From: Dryocola sp. LX212
GTDB taxonomy: Bacteria > Pseudomonadota > Gammaproteobacteria > Enterobacterales > Enterobacteriaceae
Direction of reading: 5' to 3'
NCBI GenBank assembly: GCA_041504365.1
Contig: CP167917.1
Span: forward strand, 868,001 to 932,000
Length of the DNA: 64,000 nt
Positions 34,476 to 43,680 of this stretch are shown here, piece by piece. Position 1 is the stretch's first letter; each line of letters opens with the position of its first letter. The translations under genes and the position numbers were made by a program. A model generated the notes under the pieces. That model was not told the DNA's origin. It ran no database searches and saw nothing but the letters and a program-made list of their open reading frames with translations.

Positions 34476-34949
34476 TCACCCGACAAGCTGGCGATAATCG
34501 CATTCCATCTCATCAATAAAATCATTACCGATTGTCGGAAAACCATAGGTTAAGAGTTCAGTCCCTTGTATTTTAAATAAATTATAGAGATAGCTGTCCT
34601 TTTGGTGAGCGACGTGAACAGGCACAAAAGGCCTGTTTTTTACGATAGCTTCGTTTAGTTCGCTGGTGCTGATGACGTTGTATTGATCCCCTGTGATATC
34701 AATAACGTAATCACCCACTTCCAGCCAGAAGTGAGTAATCGCGCCATTTTTACCGGTGACTCCAGTGACCCCTTTCAATTCCAGTTCGGGCCATAATTGT
34801 AGAAAGTGGAAGGAAAGTAACATTAAGCAAAGCTTGCTACTTATGACAGGAAAGCCGTGAGGGATGAGGTAGGTTGTTGACGGATCGCATTTTTCGAGTA
34901 GTTCCCGAAATCTATTTGTCTCTTCACGTGCAGCTCCAATGGTAAACAA
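34476..34949 (-). CDS. Uncharacterised protein with a possible Cys-His-Asp site
   Basis: 157 aa, no family recognised. The order SSKLCLMLLSFHFLQ, THFWLEVGDYVIDITGD puts a Cys, His and Asp at the spacing seen in transglutaminase- or NlpC-like cysteine enzymes, so such a fold is conceivable. No signal peptide or membrane segment. It lies between the Gp2-like gene and int, an accessory spot of the element. The reading is clean and the length is normal for a small enzyme; function unknown. Confidence 0.6.
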   Translation of the reverse strand: MFTIGAAREETNRFRELLEKCDPSTTYLIPHGFPVISSKLCLMLLSFHFLQLWPELELKGVTGVTGKNGAITHFWLEVGDYVIDITGDQYNVISTSELNEAIVKNRPFVPVHVAHQKDSYLYNLFKIQGTELLTYGFPTIGNDFIDEMECDYRQLVG

Positions 34950-35013
34950 AAACGCCTCCAGGTCTATTATATGAGTGGGGTTGAAAGTCTCTGCAGATGC
35001 GAAAACGGCTTTC

Positions 35014-36222
35014 TCAGGTCGTCGAGACCGCAGACATAACGTAATCTGCCCATGCCTGCATCATCGGCCGTCGTTCATTCAACAGGTCGGTACGATGGTA
35101 GGCTGCTTCAGATTTGTTCCTGATAGTATGAGCCAGTGCTCGTTCAGCTAAATCATGCGGATAGCGTTGTTCACTGCACCAGTCACGGAAGCTGGAACGA
35201 AATCCATGCGCGACAGCAAATCGTCCCTGGGTATCGCTGATAGCTTTGGTTTTACGCAAAAATGATGTCAAAACCATATCGGAGAGAACAGTTTGTTTTC
35301 TGGGGGAAGGGAATACCAGCATCTCATGTAATCCTCTCATTTGTTCAAGTAGCCCAATTGCCTGCTGAGACAGAGGTACCCTGTGCCGGACACCGCCTTT
35401 CATTCGACTTGGTGGGATGGTCCAGATCTTGCGTTTAAAATCAATTTCGCACCATTCCATCGCACGAGCTTCGCCCGAACGACATGCTGTCAGTATGACA
35501 AACAATAGTAATCCTCGGGTAACGTTGTAACGATCTTCAGTATAAACGCGGCTGGCGATGTATAACGGTATGACTTTCCATGGCATGGCAGGCTGATGTT
35601 CAGTACGTATACTGGCGCTGACCTGCTGGGGAAGGAGGTGGTCTACAACATCAACAGGATTGGCTGAGCAGAACCCATGAGCCCAGGCCCACTGCATTAC
35701 TTTATGAATACGCTGTTTTACCCGTCCGGAGGTTTCGGGGATAGTCATCCACGAAGGACGCAAAACATCCGCAACATTGGCTGGCGTAATCGCATCAAGA
35801 GGAACGGTCCCCATAGCAGGAAACACATGCTGTTCGAGTGTAGATATCCACTGCCGGGCATGCTTTTTGTTACGCCATCCTGGCAGCAACTCAGTATGAA
35901 CTTTTCGTGCAGCCTCTTCAAAAGTCGGAATTACGATTTTGGTCGTCTCCGCTTTTTTGAGTTCAAGAGGGTCATCTCCAGCCGATAATTGTTCTCGCAT
36001 GGTTTGCGCGAGTTTAGCCGCTTCGGCAATACCGATTTCAGGGTAAGAGCCAAGACCGGCATTACGTCGTTTCTGAGTGACAGGGCTGACGTAGCGTAGC
36101 ACCCACTTTCCGCGTCCTTTAGTGGAAGAGGGATGTAGTGTAAGGCCAGTGACACCACCATGCGAAATCGGTTTGTCATTGGGTTTGATATGACGGGCTT
36201 TGGTATCCGTGAGTAAGGCCAT
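35014..36222 (-). CDS. int: P4-type tyrosine integrase
   Basis: 402 aa. The N-terminal DUF4102 domain (LTDTKARHIKPNDKPI, GLTLHPSSTKGRGKWVLRY) is typical of P4/CP4 integrases. Catalytic residues are Arg248 (TACRSGEAR), His339 and Arg342 (AHGFRSSFRDW), His365 and Tyr375 (ALAHTIRNKSEAAYHRTD). It lies at the end of the island that is distal to the tRNA, next to attR, and points inward. It is intact, so it could still catalyse excision between the two 20-bp repeats. Confidence 0.95.
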   Translation of the reverse strand: MALLTDTKARHIKPNDKPISHGGVTGLTLHPSSTKGRGKWVLRYVSPVTQKRRNAGLGSYPEIGIAEAAKLAQTMREQLSAGDDPLELKKAETTKIVIPTFEEAARKVHTELLPGWRNKKHARQWISTLEQHVFPAMGTVPLDAITPANVADVLRPSWMTIPETSGRVKQRIHKVMQWAWAHGFCSANPVDVVDHLLPQQVSASIRTEHQPAMPWKVIPLYIASRVYTEDRYNVTRGLLLFVILTACRSGEARAMEWCEIDFKRKIWTIPPSRMKGGVRHRVPLSQQAIGLLEQMRGLHEMLVFPSPRKQTVLSDMVLTSFLRKTKAISDTQGRFAVAHGFRSSFRDWCSEQRYPHDLAERALAHTIRNKSEAAYHRTDLLNERRPMMQAWADYVMSAVSTT

Positions 36223-36256
36223 AAGTGGTGGCTTCCTTTAAATCTGAGTATGTCTT

Positions 36257-36280
36257 CAGTATGCCATCTGGTATGCCATT
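36257..36280. repeat. Possible integrase arm-type sites, right end
   Basis: Two TATGCCAT copies with an 11-bp period (CAGTATGCCATCTGGTATGC...) match the pair near the left end at 4627-4650. They are between int and attR. The matching position at both ends supports a role in recombination, but no binding data exist. Confidence 0.5.
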
Positions 36281-36397
36281 AATTGAAGCTTTCTTTGGAT
36301 TGGGCTAACATACATCGGACGGGTAATAGTGTGATTTACTGTATTTGTGCGGGTTTAGTTGACGTTGTCGTACCAAATCGGATTTATATCAAGCGGA

Positions 36398-36417
36398 CGT
36401 CCGTTCCGCCACTATTC
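36398..36417. repeat. attR-type direct repeat
   Basis: Exact second copy of the 20-bp tRNA-Asp 3' end sequence at 4558-4577. It marks the right border of the 31.8-kb island. Confidence 0.93.
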
Positions 36418-36418
36418 A

Positions 36419-36450
36419 GGGCCATGTTATTAATTAACATGGCCCTTTTT
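36419..36450 (+). terminator. Terminator-like hairpin following attR
   Basis: GGGCCATGTTA / TAACATGGCCC followed by five T. It is a diverged copy of the hairpin after tRNA-Asp (4580-4610). Its presence right of attR means that the sequence there once followed a tRNA-Asp end in the same way. Confidence 0.85.
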
Positions 36451-36538
36451 CATGTCTGTAATTTTTGGTATGTCATTGCCCCTTGGCTTGTATCGGTACA
36501 GATTGATGTTAATCGCACTGCTGCAAATTTTTCAATTT

Positions 36539-36760
36539 TCAGCATAACGACGCATCCAGCGTCCCCGGAAAGTGTTTCGCCACGATTTCCTTCATCCAGT
36601 CAGTCAGATCCCTGCGTTTAAAGGTGATATGCCCTGATCGCTTCTACGAGTAACGTATCGAAAAGTTGTCATCTTCAAATACTACTGAAGAGCGTTGGTC
36701 ATCCTCCCTCTGGTGCGCGTGCAGGTGTCCGGGCGATGCAATATCTAAATCATCTACCTT
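36539..36760 (-). pseudogene. Decayed DUF4942-like C-terminus right of attR
   Basis: On the minus strand one frame reads CFKVDDLDIASPGHLHAHQRED, FEDDNFSIRYS, a TAG, then KRSGHITFKRRDLTDWMKEIVAKHFPGTL and a stop at 36539-36541. The last part aligns with IKYFQKGTAHIVFKRPELID...HYPGAL of the left-end DUF4942 gene. It has an internal stop and no upstream body. Its end lies about 120 bp from the att repeat, the same as at the left end, so it is the stump of the equivalent gene of another island. Confidence 0.75.
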
Positions 36761-36885
36761 GAAGCATGCTTGTCCCTTTTCATTTTTTTGTTCTGTCTAA
36801 ATCCATCAGTCTCTTGCTCTGTAACAAGCTTTTCTAAATCGACCTGACGGCAATAATTCTGCTGGCTAGGTCTGGATGCACTCAT
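36754..36885 (-). other. 43-codon frame beside the DUF4942 stump
   Basis: ATG 36885 with GGAG seven bases upstream gives MSASRPSQQNYCRQVDLEKL and ends at 36754, overlapping the DUF4942 stump in another frame. It may be the start of the decayed gene joined by a deletion and frameshift, or a small gene on its own. Confidence 0.3.
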
Positions 36886-37326
36886 TTTATCACTCCGATG
36901 AATAAAAAATAATTAATTAATCACCACGCAGATGAATTAAGTATTCATGAATTATTATTTAGCGGCGCTTAATTGGATTGATCTGGCATATATAACTGAG
37001 CCATATTTAATGGGGGGATGATAAGTCCTTTTTCGGACTTTTCTAAGATGGCTTTACATATCTGACGCTTGTTTTGCATTGAATGCATCATAGTATAAAT
37101 TTAAATTATATTTGTTAATTGAGCGGTAAACACAGGTGAATCCAGGCCGGGAGCGGCTTGGTGAGTATAATGAACTGCTTCTGCTCTACCTTCAAATTAA
37201 GCAATCGGCTTTGTCCTGTTTACATATAAATTTTCTGGCGTAATAATTAACGGCCTGCCGTTATATATTTGCATGCTCTTTTATCTGGCAGGAAGGCCAA
37301 TTACACATTACATGGAGAATGAGCAG
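36886..37326 (+). promoter_or_regulatory. AT-rich upstream region of the T6SS operon
   Basis: About 440 bp without a gene. The DNA is AT-rich, and long TTAAAT/AATTAATT stretches occur at 36908-36975 and 37090-37125, typical of H-NS-silenced T6SS promoters. A short hairpin AAGTCC / GGACTT at 37023-37040 followed by TTTTCT may act as an attenuator or terminator. The promoter of tssB should lie here; I cannot place it exactly. Confidence 0.5.
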
Positions 37327-37824
37327 ATGAGCCAAAGCTTTCAGAACGAAATCCCGAAGGCGCGCGTTAACATTTCGTTAGATTTACACACGGGAGGTGC
37401 GCAAAAGAAAGTTGAGCTTCCCCTTAAATTACTGAGTGTAGGTGACTTCAGCAATGGCAAAGCCACCGGCACCCTGTCGGAAAGAAGTAAATTAAATGTT
37501 AATAAAAACAACTTCGACTCAGTCCTCGAAGAGCTGAACCCTGAAGTCAGTCTCACCGTAAAAAACACGCTTGCAGACGATGGCTCGGAAGAAAATGTCC
37601 ATCTGAGCTTCAGCAAGATGAAAGACTTCGAACCTGAAGCCGTTGCCCGTCAAATTCCCCAGCTTAAAGCCATGCTCGCCATGCGTAATTTACTGCGCGA
37701 CCTGAAATCGAATCTCCTTGACAACACAACCTTTAAGAAAGAATTCGAAAAAATTCTGAAAGATCCTGCGCTGAGCGATGAGCTGCGTAACGAACTGAAC
37801 GCGCTGGCCCCGTCCCGAAATTAA
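37327..37824 (+). CDS. tssB: T6SS contractile sheath small subunit TssB (VipA)
   Basis: 165 aa from ATG 37327. TssB and TssC form the cytoplasmic sheath that contracts to fire the Hcp tube. The family core is IPKARVNISLDLHTGGAQKKVELPLKLL, VGDFSN and LRDLKSNLLDNTTFKKEFEKIL. GGAG lies 9 bp before this ATG; ATG 37312 and a start at 37273 are in frame but without better signals. It is the first gene of the T6SS run. Confidence 0.95.
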   Translation: MSQSFQNEIPKARVNISLDLHTGGAQKKVELPLKLLSVGDFSNGKATGTLSERSKLNVNKNNFDSVLEELNPEVSLTVKNTLADDGSEENVHLSFSKMKDFEPEAVARQIPQLKAMLAMRNLLRDLKSNLLDNTTFKKEFEKILKDPALSDELRNELNALAPSRN

Positions 37825-37870
37825 TTGTCAGGTACCGGAAATATTAACGGAATAACTGGAAAGAATGCTT

Positions 37871-39415
37871 ATGTCAGTCAATAACGAAGCCAAGAGCCCG
37901 GCGGCGGGTGCAACAATTGAAAAAACACTGCCGGACGGCGGTGTATATGCCTCACTGTTCGAAAAAATAAATCTGCAGCCGGTTGCCGAAATGGGCAATC
38001 TGAATGGCTTTGATGATAATACCGTGATGGCGGAAACGTCTGCGAATGCCCGTGTGACCGCCGCAGTTCAGGTCTTTATGCAGTGCCTGCAGAAATCCGG
38101 ACAGAAAGTCGAAAAATTAGATAAGACCCTGCTGGACCATCATATCGCGGAGCTTGACTTTCAGATCAGCCGCCAGCTTGATGAGATCATGCATAGCGAT
38201 GAGTTCCAGAAAGTGGAGTCCGTCTGGCGGGGACTTAAATCCCTCGTTGACAAAACAGATTTCAGGCAGAATATTAAGCTGGAAGTGCTTGATTTATCTA
38301 AGGAAGAACTGCGGCAGGATTTCGAAGACTGCCCGGAGATTATTCAGAGCGGATTGTACAAGCAGACCTATATTGCGGAATACGACACACCGGGTGGCGA
38401 GCCTGTCGCTGCCGTCATTTCAGCGTATGAGTTTGATGCCTCAGCCCAGGATGTGGCGCTGATGCGGAATATATCAAAAGTTTCCGCTGCTGCTCATATG
38501 CCATTTATTGGCTCCGCGGGACCGGCCTTCTTTTTAAAAGACGATATGGAGCAGGTCGCCGCCATCAAGGACATCGGCAACTATTTCGACCGTGCTGAAT
38601 ATATCAAATGGAAATCGTTCCGCGAGACCGACGATTCCCGTTATCTGGGACTGGTGATGCCGCGTGTGCTGGGTCGCCTGCCGTATGGCCCGGATACCGT
38701 GCCGGTGCGCAGCTTCAACTACGTTGAAGAAGTCAAAGGCCCTGACCACGATAAATATCTGTGGACTAACGCCTCCTTTGCATTTGCCGCCAACATGGTG
38801 AAGAGCTTTATCAACAACGGCTGGTGTGTCCAGATCCGTGGCCCGCAGGCAGGTGGCGCAGTGCAGGATTTGCCTATTCATCTGTATGACCTCGGTACCG
38901 GTAATCAGGTGAAAATTCCGAGTGAAGTGATGATCCCGGAAACCCGCGAATTTGAATTTGCCAATCTGGGCTTCATTCCGCTGTCCTACTACAAAAACCG
39001 CGACTATTCCTGCTTCTTCTCGGCGAACTCTACCCAGAAACCGGCACTGTATGACACGGCCGATGCGACCGCTAACAGCCGTATTAACTCACGTCTGCCG
39101 TATATCTTCCTGCTGTCGCGCATCGCGCATTACCTGAAGCTCATTCAGCGTGAAAACATCGGCACCACTAAAGACCGTCGTTTGCTGGAACTTGAGCTGA
39201 ACACCTGGGTCCGTGGACTGGTGACCGAAATGACCGATCCGGGCGACGAACTGCAGGCGTCTCACCCGCTGCGTGACGCCAAAGTGATTGTCGAAGACAT
39301 CGAAGACAACCCGGGCTTCTTCCGCGTCCGCCTGTTCGCTATCCCGCATTTCCAGGTGGAAGGCATGGACGTCAACCTGTCACTGGTTTCCCAGATGCCG
39401 AAGGCGAAATCATAA
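37871..39415 (+). CDS. tssC: T6SS contractile sheath large subunit TssC (VipB)
   Basis: 514 aa from ATG 37871 (MSVNNEAKSP), with GGAAAG about 10 bp upstream; ATG 37865 is also in frame. Signature stretches are KVESVWRGLKSLVD, WKSFRETDDSRYLGLVMPRVLGRLPYG and the conserved C-terminus RVRLFAIPHFQVEGMDVNLSLVSQMP. It is cleared by ClpV after contraction. The gene follows tssB by about 45 bp. Confidence 0.96.
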   Translation: MSVNNEAKSPAAGATIEKTLPDGGVYASLFEKINLQPVAEMGNLNGFDDNTVMAETSANARVTAAVQVFMQCLQKSGQKVEKLDKTLLDHHIAELDFQISRQLDEIMHSDEFQKVESVWRGLKSLVDKTDFRQNIKLEVLDLSKEELRQDFEDCPEIIQSGLYKQTYIAEYDTPGGEPVAAVISAYEFDASAQDVALMRNISKVSAAAHMPFIGSAGPAFFLKDDMEQVAAIKDIGNYFDRAEYIKWKSFRETDDSRYLGLVMPRVLGRLPYGPDTVPVRSFNYVEEVKGPDHDKYLWTNASFAFAANMVKSFINNGWCVQIRGPQAGGAVQDLPIHLYDLGTGNQVKIPSEVMIPETREFEFANLGFIPLSYYKNRDYSCFFSANSTQKPALYDTADATANSRINSRLPYIFLLSRIAHYLKLIQRENIGTTKDRRLLELELNTWVRGLVTEMTDPGDELQASHPLRDAKVIVEDIEDNPGFFRVRLFAIPHFQVEGMDVNLSLVSQMPKAKS

Positions 39416-39432
39416 GCTAAGGCAGGAAGCCA

Positions 39433-40773
39433 ATGAAAACGGAACAACCGTTATGGGGCAGGGGCCAGATGGTCTCTCCCCAGCACTTCCAGCAACAGGC
39501 CGCGTATGCGGCCTGGTCTGCGGAATGCATCGCCCGACTGGGTCTCTCCCATCCCTGGGGGATGATTAATGCCACTTTCGAACCGGATGCACTGAAGCTG
39601 GGCCGCCTGCAGGCCCGTCATCTGCACATCCGTTTCCCCGACGGCACGCTAATTGACACGGATAATGCCGACGACCTGCCGCCGGTGCTGGCGCTTGAGA
39701 GGGAATCACAGGAAGTAGTGGTGGTTCTGGCGCTTCCGCTGCTGCGGGCGAATGGTGGCAACTGCCTTAAACCCGATGAGGTGGCCGAGCGCCCTGTGCG
39801 CTATCGCCAGCGCTGGCGGGATGTCCGCAACACCTTTGGGGAAGATACACGACAGATTGCGGTGATGCAGCCAGAGCTGACGCTGCGTTTCGCCCATCAA
39901 AACAACAGCGATTACCTGACCTGTCCGGTCGCTCGCGTGCAGCAGGATTCGCAGGGGAGCTGGGTACTCGATGAAACCTTTCTTCCGCCACTGCTGGCTC
40001 TGCAGGGCAGCCGCTGGCTGGTGACTCAGCTGGAACAGCTGATGACGCAGCTGCGCGCCCGTCTGAGTCGCCTGATGGCAATGCGACGTGAAAGTAATGA
40101 GCGGATGGCAGATTTTGCCGTGGCCGACGTATCCCTGTTCTGGCTGCTCAATGCGCTGAACAGTGCAGAGCCCGTGCTAGGACAGTTTCTGCGTCACCCG
40201 CAAAGCCCGCCTGAGCGTCTGTATCCGGAGCTGGCACGCCTGGCTGGCAGCCTGCTGACCTTCTCGCTGGAACATCAGGTCAGTGCGATCCCGGCATGGC
40301 AGCATGAGCAGCTGAATAGTGTCTTCCCGCCTCTGTTCGATTTGCTCGGCGACCTGCTGGAAGCCAGCCTGCCGTCGCGGGTGGTGGCGATTGAGCTTGA
40401 GCATGATGCCCGGCTTCACTTCTGGCAGGCTCGTCTGCATGACCCGCGTCTGCGTGAAGGGGCCGATTACTATCTCTCAGTGCGTTCACCGATGCCGGTG
40501 GCACAGCTGCAGGAACAGTTCCCGCGCCAGTGCAAGGTTGGCAGTCCCGATCACGTCAGAAGTATCGTTAATTCATCGCGGGTCGGCGTCCCTCTGACGC
40601 CGCTGCGCCATGTGCCGGCGGCTATTCCACTGCGTCTTGAAAACCAGTATTTCAGCCTTGATGTCTCTCATCCCCTGGCCACCGATATGCTGCAGAACGG
40701 CAGCTGTATGTTTTACGTCCCCGGGATGCTCGGCGAGCCTGAACTTGAACTCTTTGCGGTACTGAGAACATGA
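39433..40773 (+). CDS. tssK: T6SS baseplate protein TssK
   Basis: 446 aa. It links the baseplate (TssFG) to the membrane complex (TssL, TssM). The N-terminal WGRGQMVSPQHFQQQAAYAAW and the C-terminal SLDVSHPLATDMLQNGSCMFYVPGMLGEPELELFAVL match TssK. The stop overlaps the tssL ATG by 4 bp, so the two are coupled. Confidence 0.95.
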   Translation: MKTEQPLWGRGQMVSPQHFQQQAAYAAWSAECIARLGLSHPWGMINATFEPDALKLGRLQARHLHIRFPDGTLIDTDNADDLPPVLALERESQEVVVVLALPLLRANGGNCLKPDEVAERPVRYRQRWRDVRNTFGEDTRQIAVMQPELTLRFAHQNNSDYLTCPVARVQQDSQGSWVLDETFLPPLLALQGSRWLVTQLEQLMTQLRARLSRLMAMRRESNERMADFAVADVSLFWLLNALNSAEPVLGQFLRHPQSPPERLYPELARLAGSLLTFSLEHQVSAIPAWQHEQLNSVFPPLFDLLGDLLEASLPSRVVAIELEHDARLHFWQARLHDPRLREGADYYLSVRSPMPVAQLQEQFPRQCKVGSPDHVRSIVNSSRVGVPLTPLRHVPAAIPLRLENQYFSLDVSHPLATDMLQNGSCMFYVPGMLGEPELELFAVLRT

Positions 40774-41459
40774 GTGAGCGTAAACGCGGCACCGCCGCGT
40801 CCATTGATATTGATGCCCTGCTGCAGGACACCTGGCTGCAGGTGATAAGCCTCCGTCACGGTCCGAAGTTTCAGGATGGAGAAGGGCGCACGTTGTGGGA
40901 GCGCTGCATTGCTGATGTCGAACGTGTACAGCGTGAGCTGAAAGCGAGTGAACTCGATGAAGCCAGCTGTCAGCATATTCTCACTGCACAGTGTGCGCTA
41001 CTTGATGAGGCGGTCAAAGGTCGCGGCGTGGAGGACGATGCCTGTGTGCAGTGGTATGACATTCCCCTGGAGGGGCACTTCCTCGGCACCATGAATGCCG
41101 GTGATACGTTGTGCGATCGGATGCGTGATGTGCTGCGTGAACCGGCGCCTGACCACGCTGTCTTGACCTGCTTCCAGCGGGTCATGATGCTGGGTTTCCT
41201 CGGCAGTTTCCGTTCTTTGAACGACCCGGAACGCCAGAAACTCGTCAACGCACTCAGTGAGCATGTCCCGCCGTTCAGCTATCCACAAACCCATCCGGTC
41301 CTGGCGGAAAGCCGTAGCGGACGAGGAATGGGCGGCTGGCTGGCGTCATGGCCCGTGCGTATTGGCCTGAGCGTGGTAGTGGTTGCCGCGCTGTGGTGGG
41401 GACTGAACCTCTGGCTGGATCAGACGCTGCTGACCCTGCTGCCGGGAGCTGTGAAATGA
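40770..41459 (+). CDS. tssL: T6SS membrane complex protein TssL (DotU type)
   Basis: 229 aa. A cytoplasmic helical domain (QHILTAQCALLDEAVKGRG, YDIPLEGHFLGTMNAGDTLCDRM, CFQRVMMLGFLGSF) is followed by one C-terminal membrane segment (about 200-222), which gives the C-tail anchored topology of TssL. It lacks an attached OmpA domain, which is supplied by the next gene instead. ATGA overlaps at both ends. Confidence 0.94.
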   Translation: MSERKRGTAASIDIDALLQDTWLQVISLRHGPKFQDGEGRTLWERCIADVERVQRELKASELDEASCQHILTAQCALLDEAVKGRGVEDDACVQWYDIPLEGHFLGTMNAGDTLCDRMRDVLREPAPDHAVLTCFQRVMMLGFLGSFRSLNDPERQKLVNALSEHVPPFSYPQTHPVLAESRSGRGMGGWLASWPVRIGLSVVVVAALWWGLNLWLDQTLLTLLPGAVK

Positions 41460-43180
41460 GTCCTGCACAACAGCGCGGGCTTGCGCTGTGGGCCGCCCTG
41501 CTGAGTGCAGTGGTCTGCCTGGGTTTCCTGCCGGTCACTCGCCTGGTTTCTGTGCTTGTTCTGTTGGCGATGCTGGGGCTTATCCTGGCGTTCTGGTATA
41601 TCGCCAGTCGTCGTGCGGAGCATGACGTCACCCTGCGTCTGGATGACCTCCCGGAAGCCACTTACCGTCAACCCGTGGTGCTGGTCTGTGGCGATCTGCC
41701 GCTGGCATGTATGCAACAGTCACCGGTGCTTACGGTTACACAGGGATGTTGGATCCGCGTAGAGGATCATCAGGATCTTGAGCAGGCAGCCCGTCAGGTA
41801 CTGTGTCTGCGCCCCGACTGGGGTCGTCAGCTGTCGGTGATGGTCAGCGTCTGTCCGCAGAAACACGCCGACAGCGAGCGCCTTACCAGTCGTCTGCTGG
41901 CATTGCGCTGGCAAATCAGCCAGCTGCGTAAAGAAACCGGTCATTCTGTGCCGCTGGTTCTGAATGGTCAGGTCGGCAGCGCGATGACGAATGACATGCT
42001 CTGGCAGGCCGCTATCCCGGGGGAAGGAGTGAGGGTCTGGCGTGAGTCTTCAGCACCGAGCTCAATTGCTGCATGGGTCACCACCGGCGGGTCACCTGCG
42101 ATGCAGCAACAGGTGCTGATGAACAGCCTGATGAGCTGGTTCCATCAGCACGTAAAAGCCATCTTTATGGGTGAGAACCCCGATGTTCCTGTCATTGCAC
42201 CTGCTGCGGTGCTGTGGGGAATGGGACCGGTCCTTGCAGGAAGCCTGGCCACATCGGTCTGGACGGCGTGGCTTTCTCGTCACACTGCGATGCAGCAGGT
42301 GGCGGGCTGGCAGCCGGTGGGAACGGACAGTACGGTTATTTCTCCACTCCCGGATTTTATCCTGCCGCTGCTGCCGGAAGGGCGAGGCCTGACGCCGCGT
42401 GGGCGAGCCTTCCGTTGTGCGCTCGGGATTTTCACGCTGGCGGCCATTGCTGCGCTGCTCAGTAGTGGCTGGAACAACCGCCAGCAGCTGCAGCGTGTGA
42501 GCTTCGATATTGCCCGCTATGACCGTATCCCGATGCATGATTTCGGACCAAAAGCCGACGCCGTTGCCGTCCTGCGTGACGATGCGGCAGAGCTGGATGA
42601 CCAGGCGCGCAATGGCGTACCAGCGCGGATGGGCCTGGGTCTGTATCAGGGTGAGCGTTTGCGAATGCCGGTGCTGGATGCGATCCGTTCCTGGGTGCCT
42701 CGGCCACCGCCGCCTAAACCGCAGCCGAAACCCAAACCGGTACCGAAAATTGTCCGCCTCGACAGCATTTCGCTGTTCGATTCCGGGAAGTCCGTGCTGA
42801 AAGTGGGGTCGACCAAAATGCTGGTGAACTCGCTGGTGGGCATCAAGGCAAAGCCAGGCTGGCTGATTGTCGTGGCCGGTCATACCGATAACACCGGTAA
42901 CCCGCAACTCAATCAGACGCTGTCCCTGAGGCGTGCCGAAGCGGTACGTGACTGGATGCGTGATACCGGTGATGTGCCGGAAAGCTGTTTTGCGGTGCAG
43001 GGCTATGGCGAGAGCCGCCCGATCGCAACCAACGACACCCCGGAAGGACGCGCGCTCAACCGCCGGGTCGAAATCAGTCTGGTACCGCAGGCCGATGCCT
43101 GTCAGGTGCCGGACTCATCAAAAGCGTCACCGGATTCAACGGATGATGGCGACGCTTCAACTCAAGAAATGGAGAAGTAA
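41456..43180 (+). CDS. T6SS-associated OmpA/peptidoglycan-binding protein (TagL-like role)
   Basis: 574 aa from ATG 41456, which overlaps the tssL stop. The longer frame from 41348 covers the tssL C-terminus and is rejected. Two membrane helices lie near the N-terminus (about 8-26 and 30-48) and one near residue 320. A Pro/Lys-rich linker (RPPPPKPQPKPKPVPK, about 415-430) leads to an OmpA-like domain (VVAGHTDNTGNPQLNQTLS, RRAEAVRDWM, YGESRPIATNDT, RRVEI) that should bind peptidoglycan and anchor the membrane complex. A typical neighbour in Enterobacter and Klebsiella T6SS loci. Confidence 0.9.
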   Translation: MSPAQQRGLALWAALLSAVVCLGFLPVTRLVSVLVLLAMLGLILAFWYIASRRAEHDVTLRLDDLPEATYRQPVVLVCGDLPLACMQQSPVLTVTQGCWIRVEDHQDLEQAARQVLCLRPDWGRQLSVMVSVCPQKHADSERLTSRLLALRWQISQLRKETGHSVPLVLNGQVGSAMTNDMLWQAAIPGEGVRVWRESSAPSSIAAWVTTGGSPAMQQQVLMNSLMSWFHQHVKAIFMGENPDVPVIAPAAVLWGMGPVLAGSLATSVWTAWLSRHTAMQQVAGWQPVGTDSTVISPLPDFILPLLPEGRGLTPRGRAFRCALGIFTLAAIAALLSSGWNNRQQLQRVSFDIARYDRIPMHDFGPKADAVAVLRDDAAELDDQARNGVPARMGLGLYQGERLRMPVLDAIRSWVPRPPPPKPQPKPKPVPKIVRLDSISLFDSGKSVLKVGSTKMLVNSLVGIKAKPGWLIVVAGHTDNTGNPQLNQTLSLRRAEAVRDWMRDTGDVPESCFAVQGYGESRPIATNDTPEGRALNRRVEISLVPQADACQVPDSSKASPDSTDDGDASTQEMEK

Positions 43181-43182
43181 CC

Positions 43183-43674
43183 ATGGCAATTCCTGTTTAT
43201 CTGTGGCTGAAGGACGACGGCGGCGCGGACATTAAAGGTTCTGTGGACGTTCAGGATCGTGAAGGCAGCATCGAAGTGGTTGCACAGGATCACACCCTGT
43301 ACATCCCTACCGATAATAACACCGGCAAGCTGACCGGTACCCGTATCCACACGCCGTTCAAATTCACCAAGGAAATCGACTCGTCCAGCCCGTACCTCTA
43401 CAAGGCGGTGACTACCGGTCAGACCCTGAAATCTGCCGAATTCAAATGGTACAAAATCAACGATGCCGGTCAGGAAGTGGAGTATTTCAACACCAAGCTG
43501 GAAAACGTCAAGCTGGTGAAAGTCGCGCCGAAAATGCACGACATCAAAGATCCTTCCAAAGAGAAGCATAACCACCTGGAAGAAATTGAACTGCGCTACG
43601 AAAAAATCACCTGGACCTACAAAGACGGCAACATCATTCATTCCGACTCCTGGAACGAACGCGCCACCGCGTAA
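43183..43674 (+). CDS. hcp: T6SS tube protein Hcp
   Basis: 163 aa. Hcp hexamers stack to form the inner tube and chaperone cargo. MAIPVYLWLKDDGGADIKGS and the YEKITWTYKDGNIIHSDSW C-terminus are the Hcp1 hallmarks. It is 3 bp after the OmpA-domain gene and is followed by a strong terminator, which would raise its level relative to the downstream genes. Confidence 0.96.
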   Translation: MAIPVYLWLKDDGGADIKGSVDVQDREGSIEVVAQDHTLYIPTDNNTGKLTGTRIHTPFKFTKEIDSSSPYLYKAVTTGQTLKSAEFKWYKINDAGQEVEYFNTKLENVKLVKVAPKMHDIKDPSKEKHNHLEEIELRYEKITWTYKDGNIIHSDSWNERATA

Positions 43675-43680
43675 GCCCGA

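Noticed and set aside
41348..41455. A longer N-terminus for the OmpA-domain protein
   Set aside because: It would cover the last 36 codons of tssL in another frame; ATG 41456 with the ATGA overlap is the natural start.
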